From NCBI RefSeq assembly GCF_003994465.1, contig NZ_RZNX01000001.1:496001-560000 (forward strand): DNA of 64,000 bases, given 5' to 3'. This DNA is from Paenibacillus zeisoli. GTDB taxonomy: Bacteria > Bacillota > Bacilli > Paenibacillales > Paenibacillaceae. Below the pieces are notes generated by a model, which searched no databases, was not told the origin of the DNA, and worked only from the letters and a program-made list of their open reading frames with translations. Both the position numbers and the translations under genes were made by a program. The first letter of the stretch is position 1. Every line of letters starts with the position of its first letter. Below are positions 27,829 to 36,724 of the stretch, one piece after another.

Positions 27829-28362
27829 TTATCTTGTCTGCTGTGCAGGCGGATTCCCAATTACGCCGGGATATTGATACACTAATGGCTGATCAAAAGT
27901 AGCATAGTCCAGGTTCACCATTAGCAGGATCGTGCGCATCCCGGTATTCGGATCACTGATGATGATGTGGTCACGGCCGGCCGCTTCCACTACCCCTTTA
28001 AATATTTTTGCATTCCACTCCCGGTTGTTCTCATAGGTCATATAGAATGTGCCTACCTTACCCAAATTTAGACGTAAAATATTCTCAATGAAGGACTGCT
28101 CGGTGAAATTCTGTGGTGATACCATAGCCGTTCCTTGAGGTGAAATTGAATTAACGCTTAAAGGCGGCGGATAAGTACCAGTTCCTCCAACTGCAGGACC
28201 TGTGGTGGTACCCATTTGGGAGCCGTTCTGGGCACCCATTGGTGATCCCATCGGAGAGCCCATCTGAGAGCCCATGGCTTGCCCGGAGCTTCCCATGGGT
28301 GCTCCTATGTTATTGTTGTTTCCAACCCTGTAAGTAACTGGACGGTATTGCGGATTATACAT
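27829..28362 (-). CDS. gerQ: spore coat protein GerQ
   Basis: 177 aa. The C-terminal half holds the GerQ core: EQSFIENILRLNLGKVGTFY, MTYENNREWNAKIFKGVVEA, AGRDHIIISDPNTG, LLMVNLDYATFDQP. In B. subtilis GerQ is cross-linked into the coat and is needed for the cortex hydrolase CwlJ to act in germination. The N-terminal half is a Gly/Met/Ser low-complexity stretch (repeats of MGSPMGS type, about 20-60). ATG 28362 with GAGGAGG upstream is chosen over the longer frame. cwlJ is not adjacent. Confidence 0.92.
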   Translation of the reverse strand: MYNPQYRPVTYRVGNNNNIGAPMGSSGQAMGSQMGSPMGSPMGAQNGSQMGTTTGPAVGGTGTYPPPLSVNSISPQGTAMVSPQNFTEQSFIENILRLNLGKVGTFYMTYENNREWNAKIFKGVVEAAGRDHIIISDPNTGMRTILLMVNLDYATFDQPLVYQYPGVIGNPPAQQTR

Positions 28363-28714
28363 AACTTGCTTCCTCCTCAAAATAGGTCTTGTTTTTAATA
28401 CACATTTGGACAATCTTCAGCAGTTCTTCCTCCTTATAAACACTTTCATCAACGTTATATCCTATGTGCGTTCGCCCATTTTGTGACTAAAATAAATGTT
28501 AAATTCATACAAAATTCGCTTCATATAAGGAAATGATTGCGATACCAAGTATGAACAAAACGTGTCCGTTTCTATGGACGCGCTTTCATGAATAGCATAT
28601 ACTATTAGTGAATCCTTGCTTGTGATTAGGAAATTGAGCTGTCATTCGGCACGTTTGGAGATAGCTCATCCTATTGAATTATTTGATTCCGCAGAACATT
28701 TAGGAGGTACGTTC
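28363..28714. other. intergenic region between gerQ and FAD oxidoreductase
   Basis: Divergent promoter region of about 350 bases. A sporulation-sigma promoter for gerQ is expected here; a weak minus-strand match (GTCACAAA, then CATAGGAT) is suggestive only. A hairpin CGTGTCC / GGACGCG lies at 28561-28582. The oxidoreductase frame is open back to 28616 but without a ribosome site. Nothing else was recognised. Confidence 0.4.
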
Positions 28715-30040
28715 ATGAAGATCGCAATTATCGGTGGAGGTTTAGCTGGTTTGACCGCCGCCGCCTATTTATCCGAAAACCGCGAATTGGAAGGCACCGT
28801 ATTCGAACGCAGTCCACAGCTCGGCGGCCGAGCTTTTACGTACCAGAAATCGGGATTCACCCTCAATTATGGAGCTCATGCCATTTATGGAATCGACCGT
28901 CATACCCTGCATCACATGGAAGAAGACCTCGGACTGGTTTTTGAGAGTAAGCAGGTAGACAAACGCAAAGTCGTCTATGCTAAGAAGGATCATCTGACAC
29001 CAGCTCCACTGGATTTTGTGAATATAATGAAGACAGATGTATTGACTGCCATGGAAAAAGTGCGGTTTGTTGGAGAAATAGCAGCCATCATTGGAAATGT
29101 TCATCACTTGAAGAACTATGCCACATTGGGTGACTATCTGGACCAGTCCCACGCAGCTGGGGATGTTAAGGAGCTATGGCAGCACCTCGTCTGCTCCAAC
29201 TTCTTCATTACCCCGTCCGATGCCCGAAAAGTATCCGGAGAAGTTATCGCAGTATATTATCATAATCTCTTCCTCTCCTCGAAGCCTGTCAACTATATCC
29301 TGGGCAGCTGGGCAACGATAACGGATCAGCTACAGGACAAGATTGACCATAACGAGAAATGGAATATTGCTCTAAAGGAACCCGTAGAGACGATAGTTAT
29401 GGAGAATGGCAAGTTCATCCTCAAGACTAAGAATCATGAAGCACTTGTATTCGATAAGGTAGTTATTGCTACTCCGGTTCAACAAGCAGTTAAACTGCTT
29501 GAGAATACGGAATGGGCTGTCCATCTTGATCCTTACAAAGACAATACGTCTACCGAAGTTATGGTATATGATCTTGGCTTCAAGGAAGTTGTGGCAAGGC
29601 CGTTCCATTATATTAGCGATATGACGAACAAGATGTTCATCAGTGATGTCTCGGCCACGGACTATACCGTAGTCCCTGAAGGCGGACAGCTGCTGCAGGG
29701 TATTGCTTATTTGAAAGATGACTTTCAGGACGAAGAAGAACGGAAGGCCTACATGGACAAGAAAACCGAGAATATGGAAGGCTTGTTCGACAAGTATTAT
29801 CCGGGCTGGCGGGAAGCCGTGGAAGTTAAGCGGGTTTCAAAGAAAGCTATGGTATCCAGCGTGAAGAATATCAGTACGAACCGGCTGCTGCCCAACCGTC
29901 TCCCTGAAGTTCCATTCTATTTTTGTGGAGATGGCTGTGTAGGAAAAGGGGAACTGGCTGAGCGAGCATTCTCCAGCGGTCGTAAGGTTGCCTTGAAGCT
30001 GCTTAATCAATTGATTAAGCCTGAACAGGTTACATCATAA
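28715..30040 (+). CDS. FAD-dependent oxidoreductase (phytoene desaturase/amine oxidase-like)
   Basis: 441 aa. N-terminal dinucleotide-binding motif IIGGGLAGLTAAAYL followed by the acidic strand end VFERSPQLGGRAF; C-terminal FAD motif FCGDGCVGKGELAERAFSSG. This is the layout of flavin amine oxidases, protoporphyrinogen oxidases and carotenoid desaturases. No carotenoid or heme genes are near, so substrate is unknown. ATG 28715 has TAGGAGG upstream and begins exactly at the nucleotide-binding strand, so the upstream extension is rejected. Confidence 0.8.
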   Translation: MKIAIIGGGLAGLTAAAYLSENRELEGTVFERSPQLGGRAFTYQKSGFTLNYGAHAIYGIDRHTLHHMEEDLGLVFESKQVDKRKVVYAKKDHLTPAPLDFVNIMKTDVLTAMEKVRFVGEIAAIIGNVHHLKNYATLGDYLDQSHAAGDVKELWQHLVCSNFFITPSDARKVSGEVIAVYYHNLFLSSKPVNYILGSWATITDQLQDKIDHNEKWNIALKEPVETIVMENGKFILKTKNHEALVFDKVVIATPVQQAVKLLENTEWAVHLDPYKDNTSTEVMVYDLGFKEVVARPFHYISDMTNKMFISDVSATDYTVVPEGGQLLQGIAYLKDDFQDEEERKAYMDKKTENMEGLFDKYYPGWREAVEVKRVSKKAMVSSVKNISTNRLLPNRLPEVPFYFCGDGCVGKGELAERAFSSGRKVALKLLNQLIKPEQVTS

Positions 30041-30052
30041 TCACGTACAATC

Positions 30053-30085
30053 AGACCTCCGAACTCCTTCGGGGGTCTTTGTTTG
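30053..30085 (+). terminator. intrinsic terminator after the FAD oxidoreductase
   Basis: AGACCTCCGAA (30053-30063) pairs with TTCGGGGGTCT (30068-30078), followed by a T-rich run. Confidence 0.8.
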
Positions 30086-30106
30086 TTGTGGACTAACACG
30101 AATAGT

Positions 30107-30143
30107 AAAAGACCACCTGCCTCTATTTAGAGGAAAGGCGGTC
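30107..30143 (-). terminator. terminator of the DUF2500 gene
   Basis: On the minus strand GACCGCCTTTCCTCT pairs with AGAGGCAGGTGGTC, with small internal mismatches, then TTTTA. Confidence 0.65.
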
Positions 30144-30154
30144 AAGACGTAATC

Positions 30155-30580
30155 TTACATATGAGAGTGTCTCCTTACATTTCTGCGATCCAGTGAAGTA
30201 TCTGCATGGATTCGTCCGTTCCGTTCGAATCCGAGATAACGACTGCCCTGTAGGGTAAGGGTCCCTTCATCGCCTTCTGCAGATTGCCCGAATTCCTCTC
30301 CGCTCACCCTGAACTCCAACCGATCCCCGCTCTCCACTTCAAAGGTCAAATAATAAGTAGTACTGGAGTGATGAGCAGAAGAATCTGAGTCATGATGATG
30401 GGTTACGGCTGTTCTTTTGCTGCTGATGACGGAGTTGACACTTAGAATGGGCTTTTTATTATTGCTAAACCATCGGTATAGCCCTCCAGACACAGACACT
30501 AGAAGAATTGTAATGATAATGAAGAAGAATATTGGAAAGATGGTCCCAGCCGTGTCGAGCACTTCAAAGCCAGTTTGCAT
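30155..30580 (-). CDS. DUF2500-like membrane protein
   Basis: 141 aa. One N-terminal membrane helix (about 12-34) and a soluble part with VISSKRTAVTHHHDSDSSAH, YYLTFEVESGDRLEFRV and the ending GTLTLQGSRYLGFER, which match DUF2500 proteins. A His-rich loop is notable but its role is unknown. The frame is open to 30619, but the ATG at 30580 has AAGGGGG upstream. Single gene. Confidence 0.75.
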   Translation of the reverse strand: MQTGFEVLDTAGTIFPIFFFIIITILLVSVSGGLYRWFSNNKKPILSVNSVISSKRTAVTHHHDSDSSAHHSSTTYYLTFEVESGDRLEFRVSGEEFGQSAEGDEGTLTLQGSRYLGFERNGRIHADTSLDRRNVRRHSHM

Positions 30581-30696
30581 GATTTTCTGCCCCCTTCCCA
30601 TGGACACCAAAGAAAGCAATCACTTTCCGCATACTTATATATATGCGTCCACAAGAGAAACTTGAATTCTACATTACAGGAATTGGACCTCAATAC

Positions 30697-30733
30697 AAAA
30701 AAACTGACACGGCTTGTTCAAAGCACGTGCCAG
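30697..30733 (-). terminator. terminator overlapping the stop of the YCF48-like lipoprotein gene
   Basis: CTGACACGGCTTG (30704 on) pairs with CAAGCACGTGCCAG-like sequence to 30733; the minus strand then runs into seven T residues. The last codons and the stop codon lie inside the hairpin. Confidence 0.7.
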
Positions 30734-31998
30734 CGGATCCCACCATCTTGGGTTTGAAGCAATAAGGAACGTTTAAGATCATTGTTCTGGACTAGCAGCC
30801 AGCCTACCTTCGACGAATAGAACTGGAACTTGACCACTTCCGGATACTTTTTCATAGTCTGCATCAGCACTGAGCTTTCAGGCAGTTCCTCCCACTTAAC
30901 CCCTTGTGACGTAGTATGGAATACCTTACCGGATTGAAGTGCCCACCCTTCCTTGCTATTCAAGAATGTCGGGGACAGGAGCTGATTTTCACCAGATTGC
31001 CAACCAATCGGAAATGAGAAGAATTTCCATGTATTCCCCGAGTCCGGTGTGTAATAAGCATTGAACTTGGTCTGCGCCTTCCGGGTACAGCCGACCGAGA
31101 TCCAGCCTTCTTTGGCCCCTTCACCGAAGAAGACAGGAGCACTGCTGGTGAATTGTTCGCAGTCTTGGTACTTATCGAGATTGGAGAAGTTCTTGTTCTC
31201 ATTCCAGGTCACCCCTCCGTCATTGGTGATGTGAAGATGGGGTTCACCTAGGATTAGGGAGGTCACATATCCATGTTGGTTATCCGTGAATACCATACCC
31301 ATTAATGATCCAATCGTTGGAGATGGACTGCTTCCCCTAATTTCAATGTTGGCCGAATTATCCATAATTTTCTCCCAATTTACTCCCCCGTCTTTCGTAC
31401 GGTACAGGGCTTTGTGCATATTTAGGGAGTTCTGATCATCCTCGGTAATGATCCAGCCTACATTCTTAGATATGAAAAAAATTGCAGAGGATTTAGCTTG
31501 TTGAGGCAGTGAGGCTAATTTCCAATTGGCTCCTCCATCTACCGTCCGCAGTACGACCGTCTCCGCGGAACCTTGCGAATTCCGTACCACCCAGCCAGTC
31601 AATGAGTCAATGAAGAATATATCTTTCCCATATTGAGGATTCGTCAGGAATTGCACCGAGGTAGACGGCGATATATTCTTCCATATCTTTCCGTTATCTT
31701 GTGTTAAATACAGCCGCAGCTCGTTACGTGTAGAACCCCACGCGATTCCTGTCGTGTCCGAGATCAGCTGGAAATCAGATAGCCTCGTCTGGATCTGATA
31801 CTTCTCCTTGCTTGCAGGTTCTGCATTATCGTTAATTTTATTAGTTGAGTTCTGCTGAATTACTGTAATCGTCTGTCCAGAGTCTTGTATCTCGTCCTGT
31901 GCAGGGACTGATGCTTCGTTTGGTTTATCTGAAGTACAGGCTGTTAACAATACACCCATTACTAGTAAGATCAAGGTAATAGAACGCCATGAGGTCAA
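30718..31998 (-). CDS. YCF48/BNR-repeat lipoprotein
   Basis: 426 aa. Signal peptide with lipobox LLTAC (Cys about 21). The rest is a beta-propeller built from Asp-box/YCF48-type repeats: DNGKIWKNI, VDGGANWKLA, KDGGVNWEKIM, NDGGVTWNEN, DSGNTWKF, QDGGIRWHVL. This fold is shared by photosystem II assembly factor YCF48 and sialidase-like proteins; in Firmicutes its role is unknown. TTG start with GAGGGGA upstream. Monocistronic. Confidence 0.82.
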   Translation of the reverse strand: MTSWRSITLILLVMGVLLTACTSDKPNEASVPAQDEIQDSGQTITVIQQNSTNKINDNAEPASKEKYQIQTRLSDFQLISDTTGIAWGSTRNELRLYLTQDNGKIWKNISPSTSVQFLTNPQYGKDIFFIDSLTGWVVRNSQGSAETVVLRTVDGGANWKLASLPQQAKSSAIFFISKNVGWIITEDDQNSLNMHKALYRTKDGGVNWEKIMDNSANIEIRGSSPSPTIGSLMGMVFTDNQHGYVTSLILGEPHLHITNDGGVTWNENKNFSNLDKYQDCEQFTSSAPVFFGEGAKEGWISVGCTRKAQTKFNAYYTPDSGNTWKFFSFPIGWQSGENQLLSPTFLNSKEGWALQSGKVFHTTSQGVKWEELPESSVLMQTMKKYPEVVKFQFYSSKVGWLLVQNNDLKRSLLLQTQDGGIRWHVL

Positions 31999-32069
31999 AG
32001 AACAATCCCCTCCTCTAAGAAGTGATAAATAACTAATAAACTATATTATATCATAATGACTTTTAGCAA

Positions 32070-33047
32070 CTACAAACGGATGTCTTTCCCAAAATTAACA
32101 ACCACATGATGATCCGGCTTGTATACGGCGAAGGAGTAGCCTTGGTGCTGTAAATAGGCAATAATCTGCGGGAGTGCCTGAACGGTCTGTTTCTTCTCGT
32201 GCATAAGAATAACTTCCTGCTTGCGGTGGATCTGGCGTTTCACTTGCTCAATCACCTTAGCTGGTTTTCCTTCATAGCTCCAATCCTTTGAATCAACAGT
32301 CCAATCCCACATCTTAAAGCCCGCCTCATAAATGGCTGTGCGGAAATTATAGCCGATCTGCGGAGCACTTCCGTATGGAGCTCGGATTAAACTGGACTTT
32401 ACCCCTGTCAGTTTGTACAGTAATGCTTGCTCCTGCTTGAATTCTTGAATAAAATGATCGGATCCTCCGCTTTTATAAAGCTTGCTATAGCTGTGACTCA
32501 TACTATGTAGACCGGCATAATGCCCTTCATGAATTAATCGTTCAACTGAGGATTTCTCATCCCTGAGCTGTGAACCAATCATGAAGAAAGTGGCATGGAT
32601 ATCATTTTTGCTCAGGATATCTAGAATTTGATCCGTATATTGGTTAGGACCATCATCAAATGTTAAATATACAACTTTAGCTTTCTGAAGAGCAGCAGCT
32701 GATGCGGCTTGGGAAGCCTTGGTGTCCTCTCCAGATGACTTCTCATTATGCGAATCTGATGGATCCCGGTTCTCAGGTTCCTTGTTTCCCACTTGGTCTT
32801 TCTTTGTAACCTGTTTGTGTGGATCTGCCGGATCAATGGACTGTGGCTGCTTGGCATTCACGGCCGCTAGCTTCGGCATCGCTGAGCTTGATTGTTCCTG
32901 CCTAATCTTCATAGACAATACAGTTGTAATAGCTATGGCACTGATAAGAACCAAATTAATCGTGAGGATAAGTCGTCTTCTTTTTTTCTTAACCTGTTGC
33001 GCTCGCTCAATCCTTGTTTCATTACTCCGCTCCATGACAAATTTCAC
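32070..33047 (-). CDS. membrane-anchored polysaccharide deacetylase
   Basis: About 325 aa. An N-terminal anchor (about 28-47) follows a basic stretch KKKRRR, then a Lys/Ser/Glu-rich spacer and a NodB domain (about 125-315). Metal motifs: LTFDDGPNQYTD, HSMSHSY and RAPYG, then DWTVDSKDW and LMHEK, so the catalytic set is complete. Likely substrate is peptidoglycan or another N-acetylated wall sugar. The frame opens at 33074, but GTG 33047 has GAGAGG at 6-base spacing. Confidence 0.87.
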   Translation of the reverse strand: MKFVMERSNETRIERAQQVKKKRRRLILTINLVLISAIAITTVLSMKIRQEQSSSAMPKLAAVNAKQPQSIDPADPHKQVTKKDQVGNKEPENRDPSDSHNEKSSGEDTKASQAASAAALQKAKVVYLTFDDGPNQYTDQILDILSKNDIHATFFMIGSQLRDEKSSVERLIHEGHYAGLHSMSHSYSKLYKSGGSDHFIQEFKQEQALLYKLTGVKSSLIRAPYGSAPQIGYNFRTAIYEAGFKMWDWTVDSKDWSYEGKPAKVIEQVKRQIHRKQEVILMHEKKQTVQALPQIIAYLQHQGYSFAVYKPDHHVVVNFGKDIRL

Positions 33048-33159
33048 CGTTTTCCTCTCTAATTTATAATACAAGAATAATATAAATAGTTAGGGGGAAT
33101 CTTACAGAAAGGTTACACCTATGGTTACAATCTCCTAATCTGTTACATTTAACTGAATT

Positions 33160-33187
33160 AGTTGACATAATAAAATATATGTCTACT
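33160..33187 (-). repeat. dif-like recombination site A
   Basis: Plus-strand arms AGTTGACATAA (33160-33170) and ATATGTCTACT (33177-33187) flank the 6-bp centre TAAAAT. Read on the minus strand the right arm is TTATGTCAACT, close to the XerD arm of Firmicute dif (TTATGTAAACT). Arms match each other at 9 of 11 positions when inverted. The TTGACA inside could instead be a promoter -35. Confidence 0.5.
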
Positions 33188-33226
33188 AACTTAATATTCT
33201 CTTAATTTCCATGTACAATAGATCTA

Positions 33227-33270
33227 GGTTAACAACATTTTCCTTTACATAAGTTAGACTCTTGTTAACC
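33227..33270. promoter_or_regulatory. spaced inverted repeat before ldh
   Basis: GGTTAACAA (33227-33235) and TTGTTAACC (33262-33270) are perfect inverted copies 26 bases apart, just downstream of TACAAT. The halves resemble TTGTTAA/TTAACAA Rex half-sites but in the wrong order and too far apart for a standard Rex operator. Operator role is inference. Confidence 0.35.
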
Positions 33271-33369
33271 GCAGAAGTTGTAAAAGCCTCTTTTTATGGG
33301 TATAAATGGGGAGAGCTTTATCGTATCTACAATTTCTGAGCAAATACCTTTACCTGAGGAGATGATTTA

Positions 33370-34299
33370 ATGACAACATCCAAAATGAGTTCCAGCAGAG
33401 TTGTAATTATTGGAACCGGCGCGGTGGGTGCAACCACTGCCTACACCTTACTACTAAGAGAACGTGTCTCGGAGCTCGTGTTGATTGATGCCAATCATGA
33501 GAGGGCACTCGGCGAAGCGCTTGATATGAATCACGGGCTGCCTTTCACAGGTGGGGTTAAATTATGGGCTGGAGATTACAGCGATTGTGCTGATGCTGAC
33601 ATTGTCATTATTGCAGCCGGTGCATCCCAAAGACCGGGAGAGACTCGAATTGACCTGCTCAAGCGCAATGCGGGAATTTTTGACAGCATTATTCAGAACA
33701 TTGTGAAATATAACGATCACGGGATTATCCTGGTTGCAACCAATCCGGTTGATATTCTGACATATGTGTCATGGAAAAAAAGCGGCTTCCCTACCAACCG
33801 TGTTATCGGCTCAGGTACACTGCTTGACAGTGCCCGCTTCCGCTATTTGATCGGCCAGAACAAAGGAATTAATCCGCGCAGTATACACGCGCATATTGTT
33901 GGTGAACATGGCGATTCCGAGCTGCCTCTGTGGAGCCTTGCGAACGTAGCTGGCGTAGGGCTGGAATTTGAAGAACAGGAACGCAGTGATATTTTCTCCC
34001 GTACCAAGAATGCGGCATATGAGATTATTAACGCTAAAGGCTCTACATCTTATGCAATTGCACTTGCTTTGGACCGGATTGTAGTATCTATTCTTCAAGA
34101 TGAAGGATCGGTTCTAAATGTATCCACATTGCTTACCGATTACAAAGGAATTTCCGACGTATATCTGGGAATACCGAGCGTAGTAGATCGCTCCGGGGTT
34201 AGAGAGATTCTCGATCTTAACCTTAACGATCAGGAGCTGGAGCAGCTTCGCGCCTCAGCGAACAAGCTCAAATCCGAGATCGAGAAGCTTGAGCTTTAA
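33370..34299 (+). CDS. ldh: L-lactate dehydrogenase
   Basis: 309 aa. Reduces pyruvate to L-lactate with NADH in fermentation. NAD-binding GTGAVGATTAY (about 13-23), the substrate loop ASQRPGETR whose Gln specifies lactate rather than malate, catalytic HIVGEHGDSELPLWS with the proton-relay His. ATG start with GAGGAG upstream. Monocistronic, preceded by a long leader with operator-like repeats and followed by a strong terminator. Confidence 0.94.
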   Translation: MTTSKMSSSRVVIIGTGAVGATTAYTLLLRERVSELVLIDANHERALGEALDMNHGLPFTGGVKLWAGDYSDCADADIVIIAAGASQRPGETRIDLLKRNAGIFDSIIQNIVKYNDHGIILVATNPVDILTYVSWKKSGFPTNRVIGSGTLLDSARFRYLIGQNKGINPRSIHAHIVGEHGDSELPLWSLANVAGVGLEFEEQERSDIFSRTKNAAYEIINAKGSTSYAIALALDRIVVSILQDEGSVLNVSTLLTDYKGISDVYLGIPSVVDRSGVREILDLNLNDQELEQLRASANKLKSEIEKLEL

Positions 34300-34308
34300 C
34301 AAAAAGGC

Positions 34309-34346
34309 AACAGACGGAACGCAGCAGGCGCCCGTCTGTTTTTTTA
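34309..34346 (+). terminator. intrinsic terminator after ldh
   Basis: AACAGACGG (34309-34317) pairs with CCGTCTGTT (34332-34340), followed by a T tract. Confidence 0.85.
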
Positions 34347-34488
34347 TTTAAGCGTAATAGACCTCAATGTATACAGGGTGGCAGCTTGATTCTTTGTTTT
34401 AATGATCTGCCGCGATCATTGTTTTATCCTCTAACGTGATTACACCTACTCCTAATATATGCTTCTGTCGGTTCTGTAAAGAACATCA

Positions 34489-36039
34489 TTAGGATTGGAT
34501 GGAAATGTTCCCTTCCCGTTCCGGATCGCTTTGGCGTGCAGCCAGCCTATTTAATGCGTCCAAATATGCTTTGGCGCTCGCCTCAATAATATCGGTGCTC
34601 ACCCCTCTTCCCGTCGCTGACATATCTTCCATTTGAAGCACAACATGTACTTCACCTAATGCGTCTGTACCTTGGGTTACCGAATGAATCTTGTAATCCT
34701 CAAGCTGAGAACTCAGTCCTGTAGCTTTGTCTATCGCACGGTATACCGCATCAACTGAACCATTTCCAATGGCTGCCTCTTCGACACTACTGCCATCTTC
34801 TCTAACAATCCGCACAGCCGCGGTTGGCAGCGAATGATTACCATAGGACACTTGGATATTATCCAGCTTGTAAGGAACCGGACCTTCGGTTACGTTCTCA
34901 TCCATGATCGCGCGGATATCCTCAGTGAGAACTTCCTTCTTACGATCTGCCAGATCTTTAAATTTGGCAAAAGCCATATTCAGACGTTCCTCATCCAAAG
35001 AATAGCCAAGGTCAATCAGGCGTTCTTTAAATGCATGTCTTCCGGAATGCTTGCCGAGTACAAGCTTGCTTGCGCTAATTCCAATCGTCTCGGGACTGAT
35101 GATCTCGTAGGTAGCCCGGTTCTTCAGCATACCGTCTTGATGAATACCCGATTCGTGAGCGAACGCATTGGCTCCGACTATGGCCTTATTCCCTGGTACG
35201 GTCATTCCTGTAAGCTTGCTGACAAGCCTGCTGGTCCGGTATATCTCACTAAGTACGAGTGATGTTTTGGCTCCTCCGTAGCTGTCACCACGGGTCTCCA
35301 AAGCTAATGCCACCTCTTCAATTGCTGTATTCCCCGCACGTTCCCCAATCCCGTTAATGGTGCCTTCAATTTGATCCACACCACCCTCGATAGCTGCAAG
35401 CGTATTGGCCGTAGCCATACCCAGATCATCATGACAATGCGTGCTCAGCTGGATCCGTTCAATCCCCATGACCCTCTCCTTCACGGTCTTGAAAATACGA
35501 CCAAACTGCACTGGGGTAGCGAATCCCACCGTATCCGGCAGGTTAACTACCGTAGCTCCGGCCTTAATGGCCCGATCTGTAACTTCACATAGGAACTCAA
35601 TCTCTGTCCGGCTTGCATCTTCTGCTGAGAACTCCACCTTATCAAAATATTTCCGGCCATATCGAATTGCCGCCTCAAGTGTATCAAGCACCTTGCTCTT
35701 ATCCATGCGGAGCTTATACTCCCTGTGTATTGGCGAAGTGGCCAGGAACAGATGCAGACAAGGATCAACGGCATCCCTTAAAGCTTCTCTTGCAGCATCA
35801 ATATCCTGCTCTCTGGATCTGGAGAAGGCTACAACCGTAGCGTTCGTTATAACCTTAGCCACTTCCTGTACGCTCGCAACTTCACCTCTTGAAGTGATCG
35901 GAAACCCTGCTTCGATGCGGTCAATGCCAAGACGCTGCAGCTGAAGTGCGATCTCAACCTTCTCCTGTGAAGTTAAGCTAACACCTGGCGATTGCTCCCC
36001 ATCTCTAAGCGTAGTGTCCAATACATAGATTTTGCGCAT
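34489..36039 (-). CDS. leuA: 2-isopropylmalate synthase
   Basis: 516 aa. First committed step of leucine synthesis: condenses acetyl-CoA with 2-oxoisovalerate. LDTTLRDGEQSPGVSL at the N-terminus, STHCHDDLGMATANTLAA with the metal His residues, and GRHAFKERL belong to LeuA; the C-terminal leucine-binding regulatory domain (about 390-500) ends with GVSTDIIEASAKAYLDALN. ATG start with AAGGTGGAATG upstream. Transcription passes through two tandem leucine T-boxes. Other leu genes are not next to it here. Confidence 0.95.
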   Translation of the reverse strand: MRKIYVLDTTLRDGEQSPGVSLTSQEKVEIALQLQRLGIDRIEAGFPITSRGEVASVQEVAKVITNATVVAFSRSREQDIDAAREALRDAVDPCLHLFLATSPIHREYKLRMDKSKVLDTLEAAIRYGRKYFDKVEFSAEDASRTEIEFLCEVTDRAIKAGATVVNLPDTVGFATPVQFGRIFKTVKERVMGIERIQLSTHCHDDLGMATANTLAAIEGGVDQIEGTINGIGERAGNTAIEEVALALETRGDSYGGAKTSLVLSEIYRTSRLVSKLTGMTVPGNKAIVGANAFAHESGIHQDGMLKNRATYEIISPETIGISASKLVLGKHSGRHAFKERLIDLGYSLDEERLNMAFAKFKDLADRKKEVLTEDIRAIMDENVTEGPVPYKLDNIQVSYGNHSLPTAAVRIVREDGSSVEEAAIGNGSVDAVYRAIDKATGLSSQLEDYKIHSVTQGTDALGEVHVVLQMEDMSATGRGVSTDIIEASAKAYLDALNRLAARQSDPEREGNISIQS

Positions 36040-36070
36040 ACATCATTCCACCTTTTCGTTATTTTTGTAT

Positions 36071-36372
36071 AAAAAAACTCTCTCACCCCTGCTGCAGCTT
36101 GTGCAACAGGGGCGAGAGAGAATTTTCCTCCGCGGTACCACCCTGATTCACTGCAAAGCACTCAGCTCTGCAGTCTCAGTAGATCACAGCTTGATCTGTG
36201 ATCCAGCACGTTATCGGGTGCGAACCGGTCCCACCTAACCTGCTCAATCAATACAGGCTTCAGAAGAACTGCTCCAAGGCGAGTTGGCTTCGGGGTTAAG
36301 GCGATGATCACACCAATCTCATCGCTCTCTGAACTTAAGGGCCCGTATGCCTGCTCCTTGTCATTGCATTAT
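36071..36372 (-). promoter_or_regulatory. leucine T-box riboswitch, leuA-proximal copy
   Basis: Minus-strand T-box core GGGTGGTACCGCGGA (from 36144 down). Stem I has AGAGAG before a distal hairpin, an AGCA box, and the specifier CTC at 36283-36281 one base before CCTTGGAGC. CTC reads leucine. The terminator (36071-36120) has arms CTCTCTCGCCCCTG and CAGCAGGGGTGAGAGAG and a T tract. UGGU in the bulge fits a tRNA with discriminator A. Confidence 0.9.
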
Positions 36373-36379
36373 CCTTTGT

Positions 36380-36688
36380 ATAAAAATAAAACCCCTTTCA
36401 TCCCACGCAAGAAATGCGATCAGGGACGAAAGGGGTTATCTTCCGTGGTACCACCCATGTTCACAGTGATCTGTAATGGACCACTGCCTCATGAAAGCTA
36501 AGCAAGGCTTAGATTTCGCACGTTAACGGGTGCAACTCGGCTGTTCTTAAGTGGAAATTCCATTTGGGAACAGCGGCTCCAAGGCGAGTCGGATTCGGAA
36601 TTATGGTGGAGATTTCAGCATACTCCCCACTCTCTGCATCATAATTATACGAGTCCTGCTCCTTTTCAATGCCGATGATTAAAAGGTT
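36380..36688 (-). promoter_or_regulatory. leucine T-box riboswitch, promoter-proximal copy
   Basis: Minus-strand T-box core GGGTGGTACCACGGAA (36456-36441). Stem I again has AGAGAG, an AGCA box and the specifier CTC (36588-36586) just before CCTTGGAGC, so it also reads leucine. Terminator arms AACCCCTTTC and GAAAGGGGTT span 36390-36437 with a T-rich tail. It is transcribed first; read-through then meets the second T-box. Confidence 0.9.
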
Positions 36689-36694
36689 GAAGTT

Positions 36695-36724
36695 ATTATA
36701 TGCAGGCTGGAAGTATTTAGTCAA
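36695..36724 (-). promoter_or_regulatory. sigma-A promoter of leuA
   Basis: On the minus strand TTGACT (36724-36719), an 18-base spacer and TATAAT (36700-36695). Start of transcription is expected near 36688, shortly before the first T-box stem I. Confidence 0.8.

Larger units (their letters stand above)
33048..33369. other. intergenic region upstream of ldh, holding dif-like site A
   Basis: About 320 AT-rich bases between divergent genes. It holds the dif-like site at 33160-33187, a TACAAT -10-like box (33214-33219) and the GTTAAC-containing inverted repeat described below. Confidence 0.5.

Noticed and set aside
33160..33187. Reading site A only as an ldh promoter because of TTGACA
   Set aside because: No good -10 box follows at 16-18 bases (best is TACTAA), and the arms match three other sites; still, promoter use cannot be fully excluded.
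36509..36724. 71-codon minus-strand frame upstream of leuA
   Set aside because: It lies wholly within the first T-box leader, whose conserved RNA elements explain the sequence.
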